Assembly (NCBI GenBank): GCA_017462405.1
Contig: JAFTRF010000300.1
Location: forward strand, 1 to 33,252
Direction of reading: 5' to 3'
From: Clostridia bacterium
GTDB taxonomy: Bacteria > Bacillota > Clostridia > Oscillospirales > Acutalibacteraceae
Length of the DNA: 33,252 nucleotides
The position numbers and the translations under genes were made by a program. Of the stretch, positions 7,271 through 15,506 are shown one piece after another. Under the pieces are notes generated by a model. That model saw only the letters and a program-made list of their open reading frames with translations. It did no database searches and was not told the origin of the DNA. Numbering within the stretch: the first letter of the stretch is position 1; each line of letters begins with the position of its first letter.

Positions 7271-7741
7271 TTACGATGAAGTATGTCTGGATACATATAT
7301 GCTGCGGAAGATCGCCCGAAGCAGCAGCATCAGCAGAATGCCCGTCAGCGCACCTGCGCTGTCCAGCAGCACATCGGACAACTGGCCGCTACGCCCCTCC
7401 ACGAAACGCTGCAGCAGTTCATCGGCCGTCGCCGTGATTGCAGCAGTCCCCCACGCTTTGCTCCACGCACTCCGCGCCGGAATCGTGCAGAAATATCCGT
7501 ACCACAGCGCACCCAGTAGGAAATACTCCGCAAAATGAGCGCATTTCCGGATAAAGTGGTGCAGTGCATCCCACTGCACCGGAGGGAGTTCATCCAGTCC
7601 CAGCAGCGCCAGCAGCCGTGCCAGCGTCCCCATGCTGATTTTATTGGAATCGTCCGCCGTGTTCAGTGACAGGGCAAAAATGACCGCCGTCCACAGTACC
7701 GCCAGCGTCAGCCATACAAATTTACTTCTGAACTTTACCAT
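7271..7741 (-). CDS. VanZ-like family membrane protein
   Basis: A 156-aa protein of the VanZ-like family: an N-terminal membrane helix (residues 9-27), the conserved segment HFIRKCAHFAEYFLLGALWY, and the C-terminal DELLQRF...GRSGQLSDVLLDSAG followed by a last helix. VanZ confers low teicoplanin resistance in enterococci, but most relatives are uncharacterised, so no resistance is implied. The ATG overlaps the end of the fucosidase gene by 7 bases, so expression probably depends on translational coupling; only a distant GGAG is present. Last gene of the mrp-fucosidase-VanZ run. Confidence 0.9.
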   Translation of the reverse strand: MVKFRSKFVWLTLAVLWTAVIFALSLNTADDSNKISMGTLARLLALLGLDELPPVQWDALHHFIRKCAHFAEYFLLGALWYGYFCTIPARSAWSKAWGTAAITATADELLQRFVEGRSGQLSDVLLDSAGALTGILLMLLLRAIFRSIYVSRHTSS

Positions 7742-9087
7742 TGAATGCGGAAAATCTCCGTGAAGCGGTTGTCGCAGCCCTCGGTGGGAATGGTCAGCAC
7801 CCCGTTTTCAAAGGTGTAGTCCATTGCCTTGCCGTCGGACAGGCGCACACAAGCCTGCGGCGCGGCATCGCAGCCGGTAATCACCACTTCGGCGATCCGC
7901 ACCCGCTCTTTGTTGGCGGGCAGAACGTGCGCATACCACACCTTGCCGCCATCACGGGTGGTCAGCCATGTATTGATGCGCGGCTCAATGCCCGCACCCT
8001 CGGCACCGTCCAGCACAGCCTCGCGGTGCTTTTCCATCCACGCACGGATCTCCTTGATGCGGAAATAGAAGTCGCCCGGCATCTGACCGGCGGAGTCCGG
8101 GCCTACGTTGAACAGGAAGTTACCCTTCCATGCACGGGTCATGGACATCATCGCGGTGAACCATCCCAGCGATTTGTAGGGATGGACCGTATATCCCCAG
8201 CCACCGCCGCTGAGCTGATGGCACAGTTCCCACATTCCTTCGGGGGGCGCATCCGGGAAACGGCACTCCGGTGTCACGAAGTCGCCCACCTTGCCGCCGC
8301 CGAAGAAGCGCGGATTGATGAGGATCCACGGCTGCTTGGCGCGGATCTCCTCCGGGGTAAACGGATCGGGCCAGTTCTTCGGAAACTCGCCACGGCCGTC
8401 AAACCACAGCACGTCAATATGATAGCGCTCCAGCAGTTCAAAGACTTCTCCGCGCACCTTCTGCGCATATTTTACGGCGTGTTCCGGGGGCATCTCCGTG
8501 ATGGGGCCGCGGTCGTTCAGGTCGATGTCCTTGATTTTCTCTTTGTTGGCAGTGAAATTGCGGTATTCGTGGTTGAAGTACCAATCCGGCGGCGAATAGT
8601 ACAGACCGACTTTCAGCCCCAGCTTCTGGCAGGCATCCACGAAGGGCTTGACCAGATCCCGGCCCTCCAGCGCAGAATGCACGCCGATCTCGCTGTATTT
8701 GCTCGGCCACAGGGTGTAGCCGTCGTGATGCTTGGTGGTCAGCACCGCATATTTACAGCCGAGTTCTTTGGCCTTGGCCAGCCACTTCTCCGGCTCGTAA
8801 TTATCCGCAGTAAAATTGCGCATACCCACTTCGTAATACTGCCGGGGTGTGGGACGCGGACGGGTGTTCACCTTGCCGCCCCACGGATATTCGTCGATCA
8901 TGCCCCACGACAGGTCGCAGGCACCAAACACCGACGAAATGCCGAAATGCACAAACATCCCCATGCCGGCATCCTTGAACCATGCCGCGCCGGGGTGGGT
9001 CGTGGGCACAAATTCCGCACCACCCTCAAAGTCATCCTGTACGCCAATGAGCTCGTGCTGCAACAGCGCTTCATTTTTCGTATCCAT
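7735..9087 (-). CDS. GH29-type alpha-L-fucosidase
   Basis: A 450-aa glycoside hydrolase family 29 enzyme, which releases alpha-linked fucose from glycans with retention. The N-terminal barrel shows WFKDAGMGMFVHFGISS, the KYAVLTTKHHDGYTLWPS segment that binds fucose, and DVLWFDGRGEF, whose Asp is the expected nucleophile. The C-terminal ~90 residues form a small beta domain. There is no signal peptide, so it should act on imported oligosaccharides. AAGGAA precedes the ATG at 9087. It follows mrp by 28 bases, likely the same transcript. Linkage preference cannot be told from sequence. Confidence 0.94.
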   Translation of the reverse strand: MDTKNEALLQHELIGVQDDFEGGAEFVPTTHPGAAWFKDAGMGMFVHFGISSVFGACDLSWGMIDEYPWGGKVNTRPRPTPRQYYEVGMRNFTADNYEPEKWLAKAKELGCKYAVLTTKHHDGYTLWPSKYSEIGVHSALEGRDLVKPFVDACQKLGLKVGLYYSPPDWYFNHEYRNFTANKEKIKDIDLNDRGPITEMPPEHAVKYAQKVRGEVFELLERYHIDVLWFDGRGEFPKNWPDPFTPEEIRAKQPWILINPRFFGGGKVGDFVTPECRFPDAPPEGMWELCHQLSGGGWGYTVHPYKSLGWFTAMMSMTRAWKGNFLFNVGPDSAGQMPGDFYFRIKEIRAWMEKHREAVLDGAEGAGIEPRINTWLTTRDGGKVWYAHVLPANKERVRIAEVVITGCDAAPQACVRLSDGKAMDYTFENGVLTIPTEGCDNRFTEIFRIQW

Positions 9088-9115
9088 GATAAAATTTCCT
9101 TATTATCCGTTAATT

Positions 9116-9961
9116 TCAGTCGTCAAAGCTTTTCTTCGGCTGTGCGGCGACCGCGTCGGCGGCCTCCTCCAGCCACTTGCCCTCGAAGGATTCGATCTGA
9201 CCGGCATCGCACTGTGCGGCCAGCTTCGGGGCGATGGGCAGACGACCCAGCACCTTCAGACCGTATTCCTCTGCCACTTCTTCCAGATGGCTGACACCAA
9301 ACACATGAATGTGCTTGCCGCAATCCGGGCACTCCACATAGCTCATATTTTCCACGATGCCGATGACGGGCACGTTCATCATGCCGGCCATCTTCACGGC
9401 CTTGGCCACGATGGTGGACACCAGTTCCTGCGGCGAGGTCACGATGATGATGCCGTCCACCGGCAGGGACTGGAACACCGTCAGCGGCACGTCACCGGTT
9501 CCCGGCGGCATATCCACGAACATATAGTCCACTTCGCCCCACACCACGTCCTGCCAGAACTGCTTGACGGTACCGGCAATGACCGGACCGCGCCACACTA
9601 CGGGGTCGGTGGTGTTTTCCAGCAGCAGGTTTACGGACATGGTCTTGATGCCGGTACGGGTCACGGTGGGCAGGATACCGTTTTCGTCACCCATGGCCCG
9701 CTCTTCGGTCAGACCGAATACCGTGGGAATGGACGGGCCGGTGATGTCGGCGTCCAATACGGCCGTTTCTGCACCACGGCGGCGCATCTGCACCGCCATC
9801 ATGGACGTGACCAGCGACTTGCCGACGCCGCCCTTGCCACTTACCACGGCGATCACTTTTTTAACGTTGCTCAGTTCATTCTGCGGCACCAGAAAACTCG
9901 ACGGCTTGCGGCTGGCGCAGTTTTCCTTGCAAGTGCTGCAATCGTGTGTACATTCACTCAT
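9116..9961 (-). CDS. mrp: Mrp/NBP35-family iron-sulfur cluster carrier ATPase
   Basis: A 281-aa P-loop protein of the Mrp/NBP35/ApbC family, which delivers Fe-S clusters to target proteins. The deviant Walker A SGKGGVGKS is at residues 41-49; VDMPPGTGD is the Walker B-like segment; a CPDC pair near residue 225 is the expected cluster site of the dimer. The N-terminus adds C4, C8, C11 and C15, an NBP35-like cysteine motif. The start at 9961 is set by AGGAG 9 bases upstream. Its own promoter lies at 10051-10079. No metabolic link with the following fucosidase is obvious. Confidence 0.93.
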   Translation of the reverse strand: MSECTHDCSTCKENCASRKPSSFLVPQNELSNVKKVIAVVSGKGGVGKSLVTSMMAVQMRRRGAETAVLDADITGPSIPTVFGLTEERAMGDENGILPTVTRTGIKTMSVNLLLENTTDPVVWRGPVIAGTVKQFWQDVVWGEVDYMFVDMPPGTGDVPLTVFQSLPVDGIIIVTSPQELVSTIVAKAVKMAGMMNVPVIGIVENMSYVECPDCGKHIHVFGVSHLEEVAEEYGLKVLGRLPIAPKLAAQCDAGQIESFEGKWLEEAADAVAAQPKKSFDD

Positions 9962-10050
9962 GAAAAAGATCTCCTGTTTCAAAAAATTCCCGGCGGCTGA
10001 ACCGGGTATCCGGGCTTGCTTTGTGCATTCCGCCGGAAGTATCCCTTATA

Positions 10051-10079
10051 ATGTAGCACAAAACGTCAGATTTTTCAAC
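10051..10079 (-). promoter_or_regulatory. mrp promoter
   Basis: Minus strand TTGAAA (10074-10079) and TACATT (10051-10056) with extended TGC and a 17-base spacer, 90 bases upstream of mrp. Confidence 0.65.
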
Positions 10080-10159
10080 ATCAACCGCGAAATTGTCGTA
10101 AAAAAGACGGAAACGGTCTTCCCGGCAGGTTTTGGCACGGATTGAAGCATCGACCCGTC

Positions 10160-10500
10160 CGGGGGCAATGCGGTCAACTTCAGGATTTTACAGCAGAGAT
10201 CGGCTGAGGAATCCCTCCACCATGTTCTGACGAACATGGTCCCCCTCCCTTCAGGCAAGGGAGGTATATGCTCCTCCGGAGCATACGACAGGTGGAAAGT
10301 CTTGCTGACAATTCTAACAAGCGAAAGAAATTATCCATTTGCCAAGGTCCCCCTTGCCTAAAGGGGGATGTCACGAAGTGACAGGGGGATTCGTATTTGC
10401 CATCGTACCCAGCCTTAAGTTGACAGCATTGCTCCCGGAGAGAGCTGTCGAGCAAAGCGAGACTGAGAGGGCTTTTCAGGCAAGAAAATTCCCCCGGCTG
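10160..10500. repeat. Palindromic intergenic repeat cluster
   Basis: The 696 bases between mrp and the MFS gene hold no convincing gene but at least four hairpins in a row: 10220-10239, about 10243-10263, 10267-10285 and about 10348-10368, then tgtcac/gtgaca at 10369-10383. Two parts recur elsewhere: 10414-10429 equals 5582-5597 (16/16), and 10457-10481 equals 24898-24922 (25/25), with looser similarity just before it (10432-10456 with 24871-24897). This looks like a dispersed non-coding repeat family. Open frames here on both strands are by-products of the repeats. Confidence 0.75.
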
Positions 10501-10570
10501 ACCGCACCATCTTTAAGAAGTCCGTCATCTTCCTCCTGTTTTTCATCGTGACAACAATTTGCATTTCTTC

Positions 10571-10599
10571 TTGCTTTTTCCTGTGGCGCTTTCTATAAT
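10571..10599 (+). promoter_or_regulatory. Promoter of the MFS/beta-propeller operon
   Basis: TTGCTT (10571-10576), 17-base spacer, TATAAT (10594-10599); start codon 58 bases downstream. Confidence 0.75.
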
Positions 10600-10657
10600 A
10601 GAACTATGAGATTACAACGGCACTCGCTTTACTTTACATCGGAAAGAGGTCCTGTTT

Positions 10658-11866
10658 ATGCAGCATCCGCACAAAATCAGCAATCTGCAGAAGTATTACG
10701 CCTACACCATCCTGTGGAGCATCCTGACGCTGGTGACCAGCGGCTCGGCGGCGCAGACGTTCCTGCTGGAATACGGTTTGCCGGAGGATCGGGTCACATC
10801 CTTCTTCTCCGTCATGCAGCTCATCCAGCTGGCCACCATTTTCTTCTTCTCCCGCAGCTCCGACAGCGTCAAAAGCATCACCGGCTCGCTGACCCGGTCG
10901 CACCTGATGGACCTGCCCTATCTGCTTTTGCTGACGGTGCTGTGCTTTGCCGGCTTCGGGCAAGGGACTGTGTACGGGCTGCTGCTGGTGGCAGGCTGCA
11001 TCTTCAGCGTCTCCGTTGGGCTGAACAATGTGCTGTCCTATAAACTGCCCTACCAGATCATTGATATGCACGACTACGCCCGGTTTTTATCCGTTTCCGG
11101 TGCGCTGGGCGGCATCTGCGCCGTCATTTTCTCGGTGCTCTCCCACTACACGCAACTGTCGCTGGGGTATTTCCCGGCCATGCGGCTGATTTATCCCATC
11201 GCATTGATTTTGTGGGCACTGTTCATGTTCTCCACCGCCACCATGAAGGAGCATCCCCCGGCGGCCCCGATCCAGAAAAAGGACCGCATCAATCTGCTGG
11301 CCTACAAGCCGTTCACGACGCTGATCCTGCCGAACGTGGCACGGGGCTTCTGTCAGGGCATGGTGAATATGTCCGTGGCCATCGGCTATTATACCGGGCA
11401 GATCGACGCACATTCCGCCAACTACGTCATCATCATCACCCATGTGCTGACCATCGTGGGGTCGTATTTCTTCTCCGTCATCACAAAGCACTTCAGCGAC
11501 CGCCGTCTGCTGCTGGCGTGCAGCATCGGCATCGCCGCTACCCTGCCGTTCCTGGCGATGGGCGGCACGACCGGTTTTCTGCTCGTGTACGCGGTGCTGT
11601 ATTTCTTCGTGCTGATTTTGAACAATGCCGTACCTTTTACGCTGACCCGCGTGATTGATTATAAGGTCATGGGTCAGTATTCCGCCGGACGGATGCTGCT
11701 CAATACGCTGGGCAACTCGCTGGCCGGATTTCTGTGCGTCCCCATGTTCCGTGTGATGGGTGTAATTCCCGCACTGGCATTGTCCGGCGGACTGCAGCTG
11801 CTGTCCGGCATCGGATATTATATTGTACTGACCCGCATGAAAAAAGCGAAGGAGGCTTCCGTATGA
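10658..11866 (+). CDS. Major facilitator superfamily transporter
   Basis: A 402-aa polytopic membrane protein with about 12 hydrophobic segments in two halves, split by a charged cytoplasmic loop near residues 190-212 (MKEHPPAAPIQKKDR). Layout and length fit the MFS, of the general type found with glycoside hydrolases. The substrate is unknown; coupling to the next gene suggests a sugar or glycoside. AGAGG lies upstream of the ATG at 10658. The stop overlaps the next start (ATGA). Confidence 0.85.
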   Translation: MQHPHKISNLQKYYAYTILWSILTLVTSGSAAQTFLLEYGLPEDRVTSFFSVMQLIQLATIFFFSRSSDSVKSITGSLTRSHLMDLPYLLLLTVLCFAGFGQGTVYGLLLVAGCIFSVSVGLNNVLSYKLPYQIIDMHDYARFLSVSGALGGICAVIFSVLSHYTQLSLGYFPAMRLIYPIALILWALFMFSTATMKEHPPAAPIQKKDRINLLAYKPFTTLILPNVARGFCQGMVNMSVAIGYYTGQIDAHSANYVIIITHVLTIVGSYFFSVITKHFSDRRLLLACSIGIAATLPFLAMGGTTGFLLVYAVLYFFVLILNNAVPFTLTRVIDYKVMGQYSAGRMLLNTLGNSLAGFLCVPMFRVMGVIPALALSGGLQLLSGIGYYIVLTRMKKAKEASV

Positions 11867-13326
11867 GCAAACGATTTCTGTGCTGGGATACCGCCGGCAT
11901 GGCGCAAAACCGTGGTGTGCAGGTCGTCCCCCACAAGCCCGAAAAGAAAGACCTCGCCCTGATTTGCGACAACGAATGGGAAGGCGTTCACAATGGCTAC
12001 GGCAGCATCGTACAGGTGGGCGACACCGTCCGGCTGTATTACCGTGCCGACCCCACCCGGCATCTGACGGACACGAAAACGATGTCTCCCGGCCGGGCAA
12101 CCATCTGCGTGGCAGAAAGCCGGGACGGCGGACGCACGTTCCGGAAGCCCTGCATCGGCAAATACGAATACAACGGCAGTAAATGCAACAACATCGTGTA
12201 CGACCAGCAGCGCCACGGCAAAGCCATTGACAATTTTTCCGTGTTTTACGACACCAATCCGGACTGTCCGGCAAATGAGAAATTCAAGGCGCTGTCGGAG
12301 CGGAACTACGGCCCGTCCAACGGCGGCGTGAAGCTGATTTACTTTGCCAGTGCCGACGGCTACGACTTCCGGGAAATCGGGCCTCTGCCCATCCGCGGCA
12401 CGTTTGACACCTACAACGTCACCTTCTGGGATGCGGAAACGAAACAATATTTTCTGTATTACCGGGGATTCCACGGCAAGGCCGACGGCGAAGACCACCT
12501 GCGCTGGGCGCTCGTGAAGCCCGACGATATCCGGGACATCCGGGTCGCTACTTCGCCCGATTTCCGGACGTGGACCGAGCATGGCCGCATCGCCTTTGAA
12601 GAAGGTCAGGCCGACACCCCCATGTACACCAACCAGATCACGAAATATTTCCGCAGCACCGACACGTTCATCGGCTTTCCGGTGCGCTACAATGACCGCG
12701 CCGCAGAAAAACGCAACTTCGATTTCATGCCGCTGGCCGACCGGCACCGCCGCATCACGGAACTGTGGGGACGGGAAGGTACCGCCGTGACCGATTGCAC
12801 CATCATGACCTCACACGACGGCTTCACCTTTGACCGCCGGGACGAAGCATTCATGACCCCCGGCCCGGAAAGCCGCACCAACTGGTGGTACGGCAACTGC
12901 TACACCGTGTATGGTCTGCTGGAAACACAGGCAGACGAAGACGGCGCGCCCAATGAGATGTCGTTCTACATGGGCGAAAATTACCGCATCAAGAACGTGA
13001 ACTTCCGCCGGTACACCCTGCGGCTGGACGGCTTCTTCTCGTGGTATGCCCCGTACAAGGGCGGCGAGGTGCTGAGCAAAGCGGTGACGGTGAATGGCGA
13101 CACGCTGAAAGTGAATTTTGCTACCTCGGCCGTGGGCGGCATGACGGTAGAACTGTGCGATGAAAGCGGCACACCGCTGGAGGGGTATGCGTCGTATGTG
13201 CTGTTCGGTGACAGCGTGGACCGCCCCGTAGAGTTTGAGCAGCCGCTGTCTGCACTGGCAGGACAGACCGTCCGGCTGAAGATCCGGCTCAGTGATGCCC
13301 ATTTGTACTCGTTTGTGTTTGAATAA
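11863..13326 (+). CDS. Beta-propeller glycosidase-like protein (GH32/GH43-type fold)
   Basis: A 487-aa soluble protein without signal peptide. Residues 1-380 show repeated blade-like segments typical of five-bladed propeller glycosidases: GSIVQVGDTVRLYYRAD, ISDGRTF-like SRDGGRTFRKP, VTFWDAETKQYFLYYRGFH, ATSPDFRTWTEHGRI, SHDGFTFDRRDEAF. Acidic residues that could be catalytic occur (for example E40, D121), but I cannot assign them. The C-terminal ~100 residues are a beta sandwich-like tail. The ATG at 11863 has GGAGG 8 bases upstream and overlaps the MFS stop by 4 bases, so a longer frame start inside the MFS gene is rejected. It probably cleaves what the transporter brings in; the family is uncertain. 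Confidence 0.75.
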   Translation: MSKRFLCWDTAGMAQNRGVQVVPHKPEKKDLALICDNEWEGVHNGYGSIVQVGDTVRLYYRADPTRHLTDTKTMSPGRATICVAESRDGGRTFRKPCIGKYEYNGSKCNNIVYDQQRHGKAIDNFSVFYDTNPDCPANEKFKALSERNYGPSNGGVKLIYFASADGYDFREIGPLPIRGTFDTYNVTFWDAETKQYFLYYRGFHGKADGEDHLRWALVKPDDIRDIRVATSPDFRTWTEHGRIAFEEGQADTPMYTNQITKYFRSTDTFIGFPVRYNDRAAEKRNFDFMPLADRHRRITELWGREGTAVTDCTIMTSHDGFTFDRRDEAFMTPGPESRTNWWYGNCYTVYGLLETQADEDGAPNEMSFYMGENYRIKNVNFRRYTLRLDGFFSWYAPYKGGEVLSKAVTVNGDTLKVNFATSAVGGMTVELCDESGTPLEGYASYVLFGDSVDRPVEFEQPLSALAGQTVRLKIRLSDAHLYSFVFE

Positions 13327-13330
13327 AGCA

Positions 13331-13367
13331 AAAAAAGCCTTGTGGCGGATCGCCGCAAGGCTTTTTT
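13331..13367. terminator. Bidirectional terminator
   Basis: Twelve-base stem (13331-13342 with 13356-13367) with A/T tracts on both sides, between the convergent propeller gene and nagA. Confidence 0.93.
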
Positions 13368-13381
13368 ATTGCAAAATATTT

Positions 13382-14512
13382 TTATCGCAGTGCCCGGCCG
13401 CCGACGAAGACCCGCCGCACGAAATAATCGGGACTCAGCAGCAGAATGTCTGCCCGCTTGCCGCGCGCCAGACTGCCCACTTTATTGTCGATGCCCACCG
13501 TCCGCGCAGGAGTCAGGGACGCCGCCTTGAACGCCAGTTCCGGACGCACGCCAAACGCGATCGCGCGGCGCACGCACTCCATCAGCGTCGTACACGACCC
13601 GGCAATGGTGCCGTTGTCCAGTTCGGCGCGCCCATCCCGGATGGTGATGCGGTTGCCCGCCACATCCAGCGCCTGTGCGCCCTCCGGCTGACCGGTAATG
13701 AGCAGGCTGTCGCTGATGAGCGCCACACGGTCGCCCATCATGGCGAACGTGGAGCGTACAATGGCCGGGTGAATGTGCCGCCCGTCGCAGATCAGCTCGG
13801 CGGTCACACCGGGCGTATCCCACACCGCACCCACGACTCCGGGCGCACGATGCGTCGCACCGGTCATGCCGTTGTACAGGTGGGTGGCATCACACGCGCC
13901 GGCTTCAAAGGCACGGCGGGTGGTGTCATAATCTGCGCCGGTATGCCCTACGGCAACTGCCGTACGCTGACCGACCCACTTGATAAATTCCAGCGCACCG
14001 GGCACTTCCGGTGCTACGGCAATCAGCCGCACCAGCCCGTCCCGGTTCCACTGGGTAAACAGCGCCTTGTCCGGGGGAATGATCCACTCCGGCGGCTGGG
14101 CGCCGCACTTGGTTTTACTGAAAAACGGTCCCTCCAGATGGACACCGGGCACATACGATGCGTCCGGCAGGGGATTGGCGCGGTATGCCCGCACCTGCTC
14201 CATTGCCCGTTCGATCATATCGGGCGTCATGGTCATCATGGTCGGCAGCACCGTCGTCACGCCCCGGCGGGCTTCAAACTGCAGGGCTTTGCTCATATGT
14301 TCCGCATCGGCGGTGGAATAGTCTACCCCGGCCGCACCGTGGGTGTGGATGTCCACCAGTCCCGGTACCGCCAGCAGACCGGTGCAGTCTACGGTATACG
14401 GCTCGTCCGTCAGCGACAGCCCGATTTCAGAAATACGGCCGTCGGTGATGCGGATGTCGCCGCGCATCCATTCAAACTGGTCATTCAGAATCTGTGCATT
14501 CTTCAACAGCAT
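13382..14512 (-). CDS. nagA: N-acetylglucosamine-6-phosphate deacetylase
   Basis: A 376-aa amidohydrolase that converts GlcNAc-6-P to GlcN-6-P and acetate. Metal and substrate motifs are in order: GLVDIHTHGAAG (residues 51-62), GVHLEGPFF, VGHTGADY, ATHLYNGMTG and CDGRHIHP. The catalytic Asp lies in LISDSL, where most NagA have a TDA triplet. The C-terminal ADILLLS strand is usual for the family. The start at 14512 has GGAGG 9 bases upstream and lies inside the 3' end of the PocR-AraC gene (32-base overlap), so the regulator and nagA form one unit. No nagB is visible in the window. Confidence 0.95.
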   Translation of the reverse strand: MLLKNAQILNDQFEWMRGDIRITDGRISEIGLSLTDEPYTVDCTGLLAVPGLVDIHTHGAAGVDYSTADAEHMSKALQFEARRGVTTVLPTMMTMTPDMIERAMEQVRAYRANPLPDASYVPGVHLEGPFFSKTKCGAQPPEWIIPPDKALFTQWNRDGLVRLIAVAPEVPGALEFIKWVGQRTAVAVGHTGADYDTTRRAFEAGACDATHLYNGMTGATHRAPGVVGAVWDTPGVTAELICDGRHIHPAIVRSTFAMMGDRVALISDSLLITGQPEGAQALDVAGNRITIRDGRAELDNGTIAGSCTTLMECVRRAIAFGVRPELAFKAASLTPARTVGIDNKVGSLARGKRADILLLSPDYFVRRVFVGGRALR

Positions 14513-15350
14513 CGGTTCTGCCCTCCTTCTCCCAGAGCGCCTTGCGGTATTCCGTGGGGGTCATGCCGGTTTTCTTGCGGAACACCTTCGTAAAATAGTT
14601 CTGATTGGAAAAGCCGCACTCGGTCGAAATCTTGTTGATGCTCTGGCGGGAGTATTCCAGCATTTTCTGGGCATGCTCCACCCGTACACGCGTAATGCAC
14701 TGGTTGATGCCCTCCTGATAGCGTTCCCGGAAAGTATTGATCAGCGTGGCACGGCTGCAGAAAAACACGCTCCGCAGATGCTCCAGCGACAGCTGTTCGC
14801 GGAAATTCCGGTGAATGTACGAGCGTACTGCCGCAGGCAGGTCGGACTTGTCCGGGTTGAAGCGATTGCTCATGGAAATGTACTTGGCGCAGATGTCCAT
14901 AATATGCATACAGGACAGCATCTTGTTCGGATCCTGCAGCGGCTGTTCCTGCAGCCGCTTGTACAGCGCCGCTTCGTCCACCGCATACGGACGCGCCGCC
15001 GCCCAGACTTCCTCGCGGATGTTTTCCGGCGCACACAGGTTCTGTCCCATCATCAGATAGCCGATCAGATTGCCAAAGCTGAACAGAGGTGCCACCGCTT
15101 CGTTCATGCCGAAGCTGCACCGGTAAAAGACGATCTCACCCGTTTCTTTTGCTTTTTCGAAAGCGTGTTTGTCCGAATCCTTGCACATCTGCAATGCGCA
15201 CTCGTTGCGCTGCAATTCCGCGCAGAAGCTGCAGTGATCCGGCGGCCATGCCACCATCTCATGGAAGTGCGTGTCGTAGATGCTCAGACGCAGTCCAGAA
15301 ATGTTGTGCAGTTCCTTCAGCACCGTCAATAACTCCGTATGGTTTTCCAT
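14481..15350 (-). CDS. PocR-domain AraC-family transcriptional regulator
   Basis: A 289-aa regulator. Residues about 5-165 match the PocR sensory domain: LSIYDTHFHEMVAWP, a cysteine set C41, C44, C52 and C57, FYRCSFGMNEAVAPL and GYLMMGQNL. The C-terminal ~100 residues are an AraC double helix-turn-helix with ISTECGFSNQNYFTKVFRKKTGMTPTEYRK. PocR domains bind small metabolites (propanediol in the Salmonella prototype); here overlap with nagA and divergence from sugar-activating genes suggest an amino-sugar ligand. The ATG at 15350 has AAGGAGG 9 bases upstream, preferred over the longer frame. Likely binds the inverted 9-mers at 15387-15474. Confidence 0.92.
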   Translation of the reverse strand: MENHTELLTVLKELHNISGLRLSIYDTHFHEMVAWPPDHCSFCAELQRNECALQMCKDSDKHAFEKAKETGEIVFYRCSFGMNEAVAPLFSFGNLIGYLMMGQNLCAPENIREEVWAAARPYAVDEAALYKRLQEQPLQDPNKMLSCMHIMDICAKYISMSNRFNPDKSDLPAAVRSYIHRNFREQLSLEHLRSVFFCSRATLINTFRERYQEGINQCITRVRVEHAQKMLEYSRQSINKISTECGFSNQNYFTKVFRKKTGMTPTEYRKALWEKEGRTDAVEECTDSE

Positions 15351-15386
15351 CGATCCCGGCCTCCTTTTATTCATTCCGCAAAATCG

Positions 15387-15474
15387 GCAAACTGTGTACG
15401 ATTTTACATATTATTATACACTATTTTCTTGAAAAAAAAAAGCCCCCGGACTATAATATATGTGGACAGTTTGC
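15387..15474. promoter_or_regulatory. Divergent regulatory region with inverted operator-like repeats
   Basis: GCAAACTGTGTAC (15387-15399) and, inverted, GTGGACAGTTTGC (15462-15474) share a 9-base core GCAAACTGT. The first is just downstream of a minus-strand TATAAT (15413-15418), the second just downstream of the plus-strand TATAAT (15452-15457), a symmetrical layout. Probable binding sites of the PocR-AraC protein. Confidence 0.6.
15429..15457 (+). promoter_or_regulatory. Promoter of the nucleotidyltransferase-kinase operon
   Basis: TTGAAA (15429-15434), 17-base A-rich then C-rich spacer, TATAAT (15452-15457). Confidence 0.88.
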
Positions 15475-15506
15475 AAATTTTTTTGTTTCGAAAGGAAGAA
15501 ATTGGT

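Noticed and set aside
10160-10500. CRISPR array
   Set aside because: The hairpins differ from one another and there is no regular repeat-spacer period.
10180-10551. Short frames on both strands in the repeat cluster
   Set aside because: They are translations of palindromic repeats; no ribosome sites and no recognisable protein.
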